NCBI RefSeq assembly: GCF_027244095.1
Contig: NC_069662.1
Location: forward strand, 10,194,501 to 10,258,500
Reading direction: 5' to 3'
DNA from: Hemicordylus capensis
Taxonomy: Eukaryota; Chordata; Lepidosauria; Squamata; Cordylidae
Length of the DNA: 64,000 nucleotides
In this document: piece by piece, positions 33,701 to 43,800 of the stretch
Layout of the letters: each line of letters begins with the position of its first letter
Position numbering within the stretch: the first letter of the stretch is position 1
The notes under the pieces: generated by a model
Databases searched by the model: none
The model's input: the letters and a program-made list of their open reading frames with translations, nothing else
What the model was told of the DNA's origin: nothing
Program-made: the position numbers and the translations under genes

Positions 33701-36700
33701 AGCTCCATCATTTTATAAGAAGTGTCTCATTTAACAACAGTGTGGAGGAAAATGTCTCTTTTGACCAAAATGGGAACTTAATAGCTGGATTTGATGTTAT
33801 CAACTGGATCACGTTTCCAAACCAGTCCTTTCTTAGAGTAAAAGTTGGGAAGATAGAACACAAGTTTCCCCAAGACATACTGCTTACCATTCATGATTAT
33901 GCCATCGTATGGCCCAGCAGATTTAATCAGGTAGAGGCCATAAACATTTCAACAAGGAAAGTGCTATTGCCCTAGTAATTAAAAAGTGGTTCAACGTCAA
34001 GAATAGAGATATTGTGAAATTGGGTTACAGATGGTGAGAAACAGCTTCACCATTTTTGACCAGTGAATTTACTTCACCGACTTTGTATGAATGTAGTTAA
34101 ACACGGCAGGTCCTGGGTTCAGAAATAATAAAGTTGTCACCTTTTATTTATCCAATATCTGAGTCTTGATTCTAAATTGCTGTTTCCATAGTAAATAGAA
34201 AGAACGTATTGCATCAAATGAACAGGAAAGAAAACGAAAAGTGCATATATTTTGGTGTTCTAAACAATAAAATATTGGTTTAAATGTGGGAGTATTTTTC
34301 TGTCCAGCACCATAATCATATGCGTAAAGGACTCCAATTATGGTGAAAGTTCCAACAACTCAATGCATACAAAATGATCTCTGCAAACAATGTTATTCAC
34401 ATGAGGGAGCCCAGCCCGGTTTTGCTCATGCGTGTGAACCATCAGGCCCAATTGTGGCAGCAACATGGCGGCAAACCTGCCTATGTAGCCACCCCTGAAA
34501 ATGAATTCTCCCTTAACCCCATTTTCTTGATGGTGTGCTCAGAGCATCATTGTATTTCCAGGGGCCGGGTCGGCACATCCTGGCCCCTGGCCCTCTCCAC
34601 TTCCTCAGCATGTGGGGAATTATCTGGACATGCAGGGAGCACACCCAGCAATGCTGGCTCGATCATCTGTGGGGAAGGTAAGTGTAACCTGCCTTCCACA
34701 TAGACCTCCCTCTAGTCCTTCTCAATGATCATGAGAAGAGGCTCAGTACTTCTTATACCGTACCAGTATCATCCTATTTCTTATTTATTCATTCATTCAT
34801 TCATTCATTCATTCATTCATTCAATTTCTATACCGCCCTTCCAAAAATGGCTCAGGGCAGTTTACATGGAGAAATAACAAACAAATATTTCTTAACAGTG
34901 AACTGCAGATACATTTCTCTCTTTCATCTATGGGCAGGCACAACCCCTTTCTCTGTGTAATGAACATTGCCATCCAGGTAGCAGAAAAGCAAAGGAAGAA
35001 GGAAAACCATTTTGCTGCTATGATTGTCTTCCATGTCCGGAAGGGAAGATTTCAAATGAAAAGGGTAAGTGATGTTGCTTATGCAGTTCATCTATATTGG
35101 CTATGATCTAGCATGTGCATATCAGGGTGTAATATGACACTCATTTTCAAAAAATGTATAAAGTTATTTTCAATTCAATGGTTGTAGTGATGGTTAACAA
35201 GATGCTACGTTGTGAATTATTACTGTACATTACATAGATACAAAAAAAGTCTCATTTCGTATGTAAGGGTGGAAGTACTTCGGATGGGGTGTGGCCATTC
35301 ACACAACCAGGCAGGTGGGGGAGTGGGCAGGTGGGGGGAAGACTCACAAAATTTACCTCCCCCTCGATGATTCATGTATCATGATGAGAGCGCGGACCAC
35401 ATTGCCAAATGATCCATTACTGTACCGGGCTAGATCTCTGGAGGCTGGGATGAAGCATCCTAGCCTCCGGGTGTCCCACAATGCACTGCATGCTGAGCAC
35501 TGTGCATGGGAGGATTCCCCCAGGAGATGGTTGCTCTAGTCACTCATCTCTTTGTCTCCTTGGACTGAACGCAGCTGAAGGAGACACGTGATCTTGGAGC
35601 CTAGGTTAACAGTGTGCTCAGTGGCACACCTAGGTAATATTAGTGCCCGGACCGCACCTGCCACGAGCAACCCCCACCACTACCAGGCTCCCCCTGCTGC
35701 CCCAAGAACCACTGACATGAGCTCCCCCCCCCGCTGCCATGAGACCACCCCCCCCCCCCCCGATTTTTTCAATAATTCTAGCTGCTGGGATGGGGGATTT
35801 GCTGAGCAGGCCTCCCTGGTCCCCCCCCCCCCGGTGGTGGTGTTGGCAGTAGTGGGTGGAGCTGGAGCGGCCGCTGGACCTGACTGTCTGGTCCAGCAGC
35901 CCCTGAGAACTGTGAGCTGCTCTAGCGTGCCTGTGCAGTTATAATAGAGCATATAACTATGCAGGTGCATAGTTCCCGGGGGCCACTGGGCCAGACGGTC
36001 AGGCCCAGCGGTGACTCCCAATCTCCCAAGCTACTGCTGCCACCGCGGGGGCATGGGGAGGCCGGGGAGGCCTTGGCTCACCTCCCCATCCCCAGTGGTT
36101 AGAATTCTTGAAAAAAAATGGCGGTTCGCCCTTGCAGCGGGGCAGTGGTGGCGGCTGTGGGGTTCCGGCAAGAGGCCCCCTGGGCCTTTGGAGGCCCCCT
36201 CAGACCTTGGAGGCCACAGGCCTGGGCTGCAAGGTCCGGGGGTAAGAATGCCTCTGAGTGAACTGGCACCATTAGCCCAGGCTAAAGCCAAAAATCTAAG
36301 AACTGGAAGCCGGGCTCCCTAGCCTGGGTTAGGCAACCCATGAAAACAGCCTCTTTTTGTGCTATCCAGGAATATGAGATATCTTCAGTGATTTGACTGT
36401 GCTTCCATTAATCTCTGAGACACAAATTTCTTCTGAACCTAACTTGAGAATGAGATCTGGGAAGTAACAACTTCATGTTAAGGGTACAAGTGTTTCTTTC
36501 AGATTTTAATCAAGTAGCCCTCATTCAAGGCTTTGGAATAGAAAAGCCTGATTACTACAATGCACTTTATATAAGGTTGCCATATATAGAAACACATGTT
36601 TTCTTTTTCAGACATGGATGACTGTTTTTATTGCCCAGATGATCAGTATCCAAACAAGGATAGAGATTTATGCATTCCAAAATCTATAAGCTTCTTGACT

Positions 36701-37513
36701 TACGAAGAACCTTTGGGGATATGTTTGGCTGCTTTTGCTCTTCTGTTTTCATTCAGCACAGCACTGGTGCTTAGGATCTTCATTAAGTACCAGGACACTC
36801 CCATTGTCAAAGCCAACAACAGGAGCGTCACCTACACTCTTCTCATCTCCCTTCTGTTCTCCTTCCTTTGTGCTTTCCTGTTCATTGGCCGACCTGGGAC
36901 TGTGACGTGTCTCCTTCAGCAGGCTGTTTTTGGCATCATCTTCTCAGTGGCTGTTTCTTGCATCTTGGCCAAAACCATCATTGTGGTTCTAGCTTTCATG
37001 GCCACCAAACCAGGGTCCAGGATGAGGAAATGGGTGGGGAAAAGACTGGCAACTTCCATTGTTTTTTCCTGTTCCATTATTCAAACTAGTATTTGTATGG
37101 TTTGGCTGACAACCAGTCCCCCTTTCCCAGATGTGAACATGCACTCAATGACTGAAGAAATTGTACTGGAGTGCAATGAAGGTTCACCTCTCATGTTTTA
37201 CTCTGCCCTGGGTTTTATGTGGGTTTTGGCTATTGTCAGCTTCATGGTGGCTTTCCTAGCCAGGAAGTTACCTGGCAGTTTTAATGAAGCCAAACTCATT
37301 GCCTTCAGCATGTTGGTCTTTTGCAGTGTCTGGTTGTGCTTTTTTCCAACCTACTTGAGCACAAAGGGGAAATACACAGTGGCTGTTGAAATTTTTTCCA
37401 TGTTGTCCTCCAGTGCTGGATTACTGTGCTGTATATTTTTCCCAAAATGCTATGTCATTTTGATGAGACCTGAGTTGAATGACAGGAAACACCTAACAAG
37501 GGGAAAGCTGTGA
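27318..37513 (+). CDS. Vomeronasal type-2 receptor, gene D (complete, six exons)
   Basis: Predicted V2R of 874 aa. Exons: 27318-27535, 28374-28668, 30834-31688, 33703-33930, 34938-35064, 36612-37513. Exon 2 is one codon longer than elsewhere (295 nt, VVAVIAGP). Signal peptide, Venus-flytrap, cysteine-rich linker and seven-helix domain are all present with no stop, and every junction is AG/GT in phase, so it looks functional. Introns 1-3 hold four copies of a hairpin-rich MITE plus a Tigger-like element, so exons 2 and 3 each sit between inverted repeats. A candidate promoter block with CATAAATATG lies about 190 bp upstream. An AATAAA is at about 37767. Its role is as for gene C; ligand unknown. 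Confidence 0.9.
27560..28003 (-). mobile_element. Hairpin-rich GC MITE, copy 3, TSD ACT
   Basis: Starts GAGTTGGGTCTCACGATC and ends GATCGTGAGAATAGCCCC, with ACT on both sides (27557-27559, 28004-28006). 444 bp in gene D intron 1. It is inverted relative to copy 4 across exon 2. Confidence 0.78.
28374..28668 (+). CDS. V2R gene D exon 2
   Basis: 295 nt after TTGCAG. Reads [20 protein letters not shown], later [18 protein letters not shown] and ends IYKLPQ before GTAAGA. Flanked by inverted copies of the hairpin MITE (27560-28003 minus, 28789-29291 plus). Confidence 0.88.
28789..29291 (+). mobile_element. Hairpin-rich GC MITE, copy 4 (best preserved), TSD CTT
   Basis: 503 bp between CTT repeats (28786-28788, 29292-29294). 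Starts GGGGCTATTCTTACAATC and ends GATCATGAGACCCAGTCC. Successive palindromes: 28797-28853, 28855-28887 (arms GAACCACCGGGCTC), 28922-28962 (arms TAGCCCGGGTTTGCGG), 28974-29006, 29025-29051 (arms CCGGGAGGCT), 29063-29102 (arms CCCCAGTATGCCCTGC, 16 bp perfect) and a short GGGGGCC pair near 29108-29124. No coding potential. Gene D intron 2. Confidence 0.82.
29637..29931 (+). mobile_element. Hairpin-rich GC MITE, copy 5 (internally deleted)
   Basis: Starts GGGGCTATTCCCAAGATC and carries the first five hairpins, including CCGGGAGGCT. It jumps from TGCCCTGC to the right end GATCATGAGACCCACCTC. Gene D intron 2. Target duplication unclear. Confidence 0.68.
30107..30300 (-). mobile_element. SINE of the 5S/tRNA-Ala family, partial
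   Basis: Reads ACATAGGAAGCTGCCATATA, TCCATCTAGCTCAGTATTG and GCAGTGGCTTCTCCAAGG, the tail and body. The 5' head is lost or decayed. Gene D intron 2. Confidence 0.7.
30735..30783 (+). repeat. (CA)24 microsatellite next to gene D exon 3
   Basis: Pure CA run of about 49 bp ending 50 bp upstream of the exon 3 acceptor. Confidence 0.95.
30834..31688 (+). CDS. V2R gene D exon 3
   Basis: 855 nt after TTCTTTAG, starting [12 protein letters not shown] and then [18 protein letters not shown] and [11 protein letters not shown]. Contains [16 protein letters not shown] and [12 protein letters not shown]; ends RWQ before GTATCA. A CA-repeat (30735-30783) sits about 50 bp upstream of the acceptor. Confidence 0.9.
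31918..32474 (+). mobile_element. Tigger-like (Tc1/mariner) nonautonomous DNA transposon
   Basis: Starts CAGTCATCCCTCACCA and ends TGGCAAGGGATGACTG, with TA on the left and CA (decayed TA) on the right. The interior has paired GGCGAG and CACCAA motifs and a run of CCCCAAGATTCAG units. 557 bp in gene D intron 3. Confidence 0.72.
33156..33616 (-). mobile_element. Hairpin-rich GC MITE, copy 6, TSD TAT
   Basis: Starts GAGGCGCTTCTCACGATT and ends GATCGTGGGAATAGCCTC, with TAT on both sides (33153-33155, 33617-33619). 461 bp in gene D intron 3, ending 87 bp before exon 4. Confidence 0.78.
33703..33930 (+). CDS. V2R gene D exon 4
   Basis: 228 nt. Reads [20 protein letters not shown], then [18 protein letters not shown] and ends WPSRFNQ before GTAGAG. 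Acceptor is CCAATTTAG. No stop in frame. Confidence 0.88.
34380..34745. mobile_element. Distant relative of the hairpin MITE
   Basis: GAGCCCAGCCCGGTTTTGC at the left and ATGATCATGAGAAGAGGCTC at the right match the family termini, but the interior is diverged. Boundaries approximate. Gene D intron 4. Confidence 0.35.
34786..34823 (+). repeat. (ATTC)n microsatellite
   Basis: About nine ATTC units followed by an L2-like minus-strand tail (TATACCGCCCTTCC). Confidence 0.85.
34938..35064 (+). CDS. V2R gene D exon 5
   Basis: 127 nt after GGGCAG. Reads [20 protein letters not shown] and later [19 protein letters not shown], ending with the first base of Asp before GTAAGT. Cysteine-rich linker module. 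Confidence 0.88.
36612..37513 (+). CDS. V2R gene D exon 6 (seven-helix domain)
   Basis: 902 nt from [15 protein letters not shown] to TGA. Helices include [19 protein letters not shown] (TM1), [19 protein letters not shown] (TM2) and [19 protein letters not shown] (TM6). Ends [15 protein letters not shown] and a short basic tail. Clearly diverged from the B/C exon, so it took no part in their homogenisation. Confidence 0.9.
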
Positions 37514-37862
37514 ATAATCAACATAACTCTTGGCTAATGTCAGCCAATATGCTCTGCCCCATAGAGTACAATGAGACATAAATTAATATTTACTAATTTT
37601 TTTCACTTGGTTTTGATTACATTAATAGCTGGATCAAAGCTATATCTTCTCTTGTGGTATATTTTGCATCATTAGAATGTAAGTGCAGTGAAATAGTGTA
37701 TTTAATCTAGGAGATACTTTAATTTAGGTTATATTCACAGATGATTTACTCACAACTACTTACAAAAATAAAACATTGACAAAACTAAAAAGTATGTGAG
37801 GATTGCACTCTTTCCCCACATTTTTATTTATTATTTGACAGCCATAGTGGCTTATTTCTGCC

Positions 37863-38125
37863 AACCCCAGATTTATTTATTATTATTTATTCGGTTTCTA
37901 TACCGCCCTTCCAAAAATGGCTCAGGGCAGTTTACACAGAGAAATAATAAATAAATAAGATGGATCCCTGTCCCCAAAGGGCTCACAGTCTAAAAAGAAA
38001 TACAAGATAGACACCAGCAGCAGTCACTGGACGTACTGTGCTGGGGGTGGATAGGGCCAGTTACTCTCCCCCTGCAAAATAAAGAGAATCACCATGTTAA
38101 AAGGTGCCTCTTTGCCAAGTTAGCA
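37863..38125 (-). repeat. Interspersed repeat (LINE 3'-end-like), copy 2
   Basis: Starts with the minus-strand L2-like tail (TATACCGCCCTTCC, GGCTCAGGGCAGTTTACAC), then AGATAGACACCAGCAGCAG and CCAGTTACTCTCCCCCTGC. Begins about 350 bp downstream of the gene D stop. Confidence 0.55.
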
Positions 38126-38243
38126 GAGGACTATTTATGCCAGTCCCAGATATGTGCTTCATAATTGTTAGCACTAATACTTGCAATTTAGGGATCTTTC
38201 CAGACGGACTTTTTTCTCTATTGATGCCAAGTAACGATTTAAT

Positions 38244-38724
38244 GAGGTGCTTCACACAACATGTGTGAAGCGCCTGACGGGGTTCTGTGGGGAGAGTGGG
38301 CTTAACCCATTCTCCGTGCAGCCAAGCAGCTGCTCCTAGCTGCAGAGCCGGATCGGCCAGCCACACGGCTGCCGGCTGTGTCACATTGCTAGTAGGGGCT
38401 GAAGGGATTGGGGGCCATGTGGCCCTTGGAAGTTCCAGGATGCCCCGCACAAATGCATGGGGCATCCTCAAGAGACACCCAAGCCCAGGAGGCTGCTTGC
38501 AGCCTCCAGTAGGGGGGCTACTTGGGTGTCACTGCACGCCACGGCAACACACGAGCACAAAAACAAGGTTAATGGAGCGATTGCTCCATTAACATCATTT
38601 AAGGGGAGGGGGATTTATTGTGGCTATCTGCTGGGAGCCGCGCAGCTCCCATTGCCGCACACGATCGCCCCAAAGCTGGCTGGGCTCCCTTAGCCTGCTT
38701 TTGGGTGATTGTGGGAATAGCCTC
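38244..38724 (-). mobile_element. Hairpin-rich GC MITE, copy 7, TSD AAT
   Basis: Starts GAGGTGCTTCACACAACA and ends GATTGTGGGAATAGCCTC, with AAT on both sides (38241-38243, 38725-38727). 481 bp in the D-E spacer. Hairpins partly decayed. Confidence 0.75.
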
Positions 38725-39499
38725 AATGAATTAATTATGAAACACCATGGGAAATACAATCACTGATCTCGCGGCATCTCATCTAGTTTGGTCCTTCCAC
38801 AGGTCCTTCCACAGGTTAAAAGAACAAAGAGGGAAGATACGCTGGCTGACATCTTGACTAATGCAGTGCTCATGCTACATGAGAAGCACAAGTGCTGCTC
38901 CTGAGTTCCAGACAAATGCAGTGGCATTGCTTATGTGGGTGCAAATTTCAACAACCTCCCCTTCTCCCAAAAGTGCAGTGGCGGCAATAAGAAAATACTT
39001 GAGGGTGGCATAGAAAGGTCAAAAGTGCATTGCTGGGTGGGTCAGCTGTGTGCCAAATGTTAGCTTGCACCCCCAGACCACAATGAAGATAGGACATGCT
39101 TGGTTGGAGTAAATTAGGGCTACTTCATTAATGTACCATGAATAGGACTTGCAATGAGGTACCTAACTAAGCAAAGTGCGAGTTCTCCTCCAGTGTGGGG
39201 GTGCCTTCTAGTGAGGGCTGTCCCACACCAGGGTGAAGGTTTGGGTACTGATTCAGTCAGGCGCCATGTCTGGACCTCCTCTCACCATGAGGCTTTACTC
39301 CGCTGGGTGGGGGGCGGACTGACCCAACCCCAGCCCAAGCTGGCCTGATCCCTGAACCCCACTGGCTTTCCCAGTCATGGTTCTGAATGTGTGCCCCCCA
39401 ATAAATACTGTTAATGGCTCAGTTCCTGGCAGTGAATAACAAACCTGTCAGTTTGTAGCTGACCTGCAGTTTCAACAGGGGACATTTGCTCCCTGTGCC

Positions 39500-39645
39500 C
39501 AGAGGGGTCCTTAGGGCAGGGGAAGAAGTATGATCACCCCAGGCCTGCGCTTTTATCCCCCCATGAAAATTAACTGGAAGGAGCCCTCACATTGGTTGAT
39601 TTGCCCCAGGCCCTGCTCCCTGCCAGGGCTCTCTAAGGACAGCCC
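39500..39645 (-). mobile_element. Small hAT-like MITE, CAAGGCTGTCC type
   Basis: Reverse complement matches the element at 56106-56253, including GGCTCTCTAAGGACAGCC at one end and GGTGATC/ATCACCCCAGG inside. Ends only approximate. Confidence 0.5.
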
Positions 39646-39889
39646 AGCTGTACCTTCCCTCAGCTCCAACGTTATCAGGGACTATGCTAGTTAAAGGGCA
39701 CTTACCAATAAAATTAACTGCTCAGTGTGAATCAGTGTAAAGAAGTCCCCCCCCCCAAGCCAATCAGGAAAGGACAAAAACATGCTCCTTGGCTCTTCAA
39801 AGATGACAGGTACAACACCTCATGCAAGTTCACATTCTTGCAAATAAATTACTCCTTGAAAAACATGCATCAAGTAGTTCCTCTTCTAC

Positions 39890-40137
39890 TAAGGTAAAGT
39901 GTGCTGTCCAGTCAATGTCGACTCCTGGCGACCACAGAGCCCTGTGGTTTTCTTTGGTAGAATACAGGAGGGGTTTACCATTGACATCTCCCGCACAGTA
40001 TGAGATGATGCCTTTCAGCATCTTCCTATATTGCAGCTGCCCAATATACTGTAGGTGTTTCTGGGAAACATACCAGCAGGGATTTGAACCGGCAACCTCT
40101 GACTTGTGAGTCAAGCAATTTCCCTGTCCCACCATTT
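39890..40137 (-). mobile_element. Sauria-type tRNA-derived SINE with BovB-like tail
   Basis: On the minus strand it starts with a tRNA-like head whose B box reads GGTTGCCGGTTCAAATCC. A body follows, and it ends GGTCGCCAGGAGTCGACATT near GACAGCACACTTTACC, which resembles the 3' end of BovB LINEs. Such SINEs are diagnostic of squamates. Lies just upstream of the gene E promoter block. Confidence 0.75.
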
Positions 40138-40340
40138 AAAGTGGCCTAGGGTAGCACAATTTTTCAGAGCACCACAACAAAAAGTCATTTCATGAGTTTC
40201 ACTATAAATGCTACCCCAAACTTTTAGAAATTGATTCATCTTTCTTGGTAGCATCTCTCACGAGGTCCCACTACAGACAACCAGAGCAGACTTCTCCTCT
40301 GCACAGAGCAGATGTGATGAACATGTTTACTGCTGCTGAC

Positions 40341-40530
40341 ATGGGCAACCTGTAATTCTGAAGAGGTGATTATATATTCACCAAAATTACTAAATTAATA
40401 ATGATTGCTTCTTCTACTTCTACAGTTCCCAAGAGAATAGAAGTGGCCTCCACTAAACAATGAATCAAGACTTCAGGATGGACATAAATATAGCCTGTTC
40501 CCTTCAGGACTGAGGCTAGAAACTGAAAGG
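40341..40530 (+). promoter_or_regulatory. Candidate V2R promoter block, gene E
   Basis: Starts GGGCAACCTGTAATTCTG, has AATAATGATTGCTTCTTC and then GACATAAATATAGCC (40481-40495) about 180 bp before the ATG. This is the least disturbed copy, so it gives the likely ancestral spacing. Confidence 0.5.
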
Positions 40531-40670
40531 GATTCAACTGCCTTCTCACTGGCACATTTTATTGTGTCTAGGTTAGAAATCAGTCAAGTCAGTCAGTGCT
40601 ACTCAAGTACATTTGAACTAATATGTAGTAATACTTGAGCTGGTGTCTAGGACAGAGATTTTTGAGAAAG

Positions 40671-40885
40671 ATGCTTATATTGCTAGTGTTGGTAATGCTA
40701 CTATCTGAGAGTGTGTGCAAGATTCCTCTTGTTAAATGTAAAATGGGTCACCCTAGTCCAATTAATCATAATTCTTTTCAGTCAGGAGACCTTCTTATTG
40801 GTGGCATTATTTCCCAGATCTACTTCACTTCTGACAGGGTAACATACAGAAGACATCCCTCCGAGGAACTGGTTGATCACATCAT
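40671..40885 (+). CDS. V2R gene E exon 1
   Basis: 215 nt. [19 protein letters not shown] signal peptide, then [20 protein letters not shown] and [12 protein letters not shown]; ends AT before GTAAGA. An upstream in-frame extension (from 40635) lacks a better start, so the ATG aligned with A and F was chosen. Confidence 0.86.
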
Positions 40886-43800
40886 GTAAGAAACTGAAAT
40901 TTTAACTATGTCATTGTTTGGCCGCATTCATATGTAAAATTGAACCCACACTCTCCTGTCTGAATTTGGACGTTCAGGAGAGCAGCCTGTCTGCATTCTC
41001 GCTAACTGCAGAGAGGAGGGGGAACAGCCTGCCTGGGCTTCCGTCTTTACTGAAGGACAGTCTCAGCAGCCAATAACAGCTGGAGCGAGGGAGGAGCTTC
41101 CTCCCTCAACTCCAGTTGCAAAGCAACAAGACAGCGATGCCAGTGTCCAGACATAATGCTGGCACCATGGAACCAGAGGTCTAGATAGCAGACCTCACTA
41201 CAAACCAAACATACAAATCGCTGTTCAGGGAGGAAAGCCAGGGGTCCATTTTCAGTTATGATGGTGGTTGTCCGCATTGAATGTATAGATTGTGAAACAG
41301 GAGGTTCCTTCACCTCCGGTTTCATGTTATGTGTGAATGTGGCCTCTGTTTAGTAACTTTATAAACCACTTTTCACCCAAGTGCCCAAAGTGGTATACAG
41401 CCGTAAGAGTCAAGACCATCTATAAGTTCAAACGAAATTTAAAATGTAGAAATCACAGCAAACAGCCAGACACATAAGTGAATGCCAGCAGCTACCAGAC
41501 ACAAAATAATCAGCAGGCAAAATGTCTGACACTAAACAGGAACATCTTTAGCACCTGATGAATGAAGATACGTTTATCTAGGTAATAATATGAAGTTGGT
41601 CACTCCTATTCATTGGTGTTTGCTTAGTAGGCTAAAGAATATCTGATTAGTTGTGTCCTGGAGTAGTACTGTATTATGATGTAAACACCATGGGCTATAT
41701 TCAGAGTAGATCTTTCTCTGGATGATGGGAAGCTTTCAGTACAACATCATTCCCCCCCCCCCCCAAGATAATGCTCTTTGTTCACCAGAATAGAGCTTTG
41801 TTTGATTTTGGTTTTGAACATGGTACATGTGCATTTAGTTTCCAAAGAAATGCCTGTATTGATCTGGTATTTGGAGAAGTCAATAAATTTAAGGGAGTAT
41901 GGAAATTATTCTACACTCTTTCCTGGGCTAGAAGTTTAACATTTATCTGCAGTGCAAGGTGGCTAGAAAAAATATATGGAAGAGAAGTTTAGTGACTATT
42001 TTTTTCTGATATTCATGCACTCATTACAGGATGCTGACTCAGAACTACCAGCACATCCTGGCCTTGGCATTTGCTGTCAAAGAGATCAATGAAAATCATC
42101 ATATCTTGACCAATGTCACCCTGGGTTTCAAGGTTTATGATAACTATTTTAGTCCAAGACTTACTTTTCAAGCCTCCATGGAATTTCTCTCCACATGGCG
42201 GGAATTGATCCCTAACTATAAGTGTGATGCCCCGAGCAATCTGGTAGCAGCCATTGGGGGACCTAACATTAATGTCTGTCTCCACATGGCAGACATTCTG
42301 AACATTTACAAGCTTCCACAGGTAAGTTGTGCACATGGGATTTAAAAATCTGAGGTGGACACAGAAGGGAGTGATTGTAATACAGAGGTACAGTTCTCCT
42401 GCTGTTTAAAGGTTAAATCCAGAGCAAGGGAAATAATCCTTCTGAGTCATTCATACTTCTGAAATTAGTAATGACTATGACCATTAATATTTAGACACAG
42501 CTTTTCAACCACAGTTCTCAAAGTGGCTTACATAAGAAATATTAATAATAAAGTTGCTTCCCTGTTTCCAAAGCGTTCATAATCTTAAACATACACACAC
42601 ACACTAGACACCAGCATCAGTCACTGGAGGGATGCTTTGCTACATTTGTATAGGGACCATTGTTCCCCCTGAATAAAAGAGAAAATACAAGAGAATAACC
42701 ACTTCTGAAGGTGCCTCTTTGTTCATTTAATAGGGGTTGTATTATTTTTGTATTATTTTTTTTCATGTCCATTGCCTCTGATATGAAAACAAATGGTGGC
42801 TGTAATTCTGATTAATGAAGCATGCTTGTGTAGCAAGCAAAGTTACACAAGAGCTAGAAGATTTCTTAGCTGGGAATTGTGCTGTAGTTCTCATGTGCAA
42901 AATTTCCCATTGCAAGAGAGCATGTGCAGATGTCTGGAACATGAGCTCCGCTTTTAGAGCACGCAGCTCGTGGAAGAGCTTTGCATTATGGCAAAGGTTT
43001 GTACAAGTGCTTCACTAGTCAAGATCTCAGCCAGTATCTTTTTTGCTCTAATTGGAATTGTCCTTGCCTTACCCAGCAATACATCTTGGACTGCCCCTGA
43101 ATGCAGCTCAGTAGCAGAGCATATTCATTCTTGCCCAGAGAAGGTTCCAGCCAGGTTCAATCCTTGGAATCTCCAACTAGGGCTGGGGAAGACACCTTTC
43201 AAATAACCTGGAGAGTTGCTGCCTGTCAGTGTAGACAATACTGATGTAGGGAGTCTGACTCAGCAGAAGGCAATTTCATGTGTTGGGTGTTGGGAGATGA
43301 AGAGCAATTGCAAGGCTATAGCCTCAGTTTATAACATTCCCAGGTGTAATGGAGGTTGTTCAGACAACCAAAGTGGCGTGGGCTTGGGGAAAATCAGGAA
43401 TCCATTTACCTCTCCCCAGATGGTCGGACGCTTTTCAGGGTCCTGCTGCTCATGCAGCCACATAACTGACATGGCGGTGGACTCCCAAACTCTCATGGGG
43501 AGGAGGAAGTCCTCCTGTATCCCACAGTGCTCTGTCTGGGCAGTGGAGAGGCAGCCTGCATCGGTGTAGCAGTGCTTCTCTCCTTGGCATTCTATGGCCG
43601 CCAGTCCTGGCAGCTGTTTTAACCCTGGGAACCACAAACTGAGGTAGTACAAGCTCTGTTTCCCTCACTTTGTGCCTAGGTAGCAAATCTGGGCTACCCA
43701 GATCTAGAGCAGATGGATTGTGCTGCCTCCTGGTTGCCCAGACAACATGAGTAGCTTGAGTTAACGCTCTCCTGCCCATGCGGCTCATGTCATGAGAATG

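Noticed and set aside
35588-36322. Proline-rich frames in gene D intron 5
   Set aside because: C-runs and GC-rich repeat-like sequence; no conserved protein features.
42013-42336. Minus-strand frame over gene E exon 2
   Set aside because: Antisense shadow of a well-supported V2R exon.
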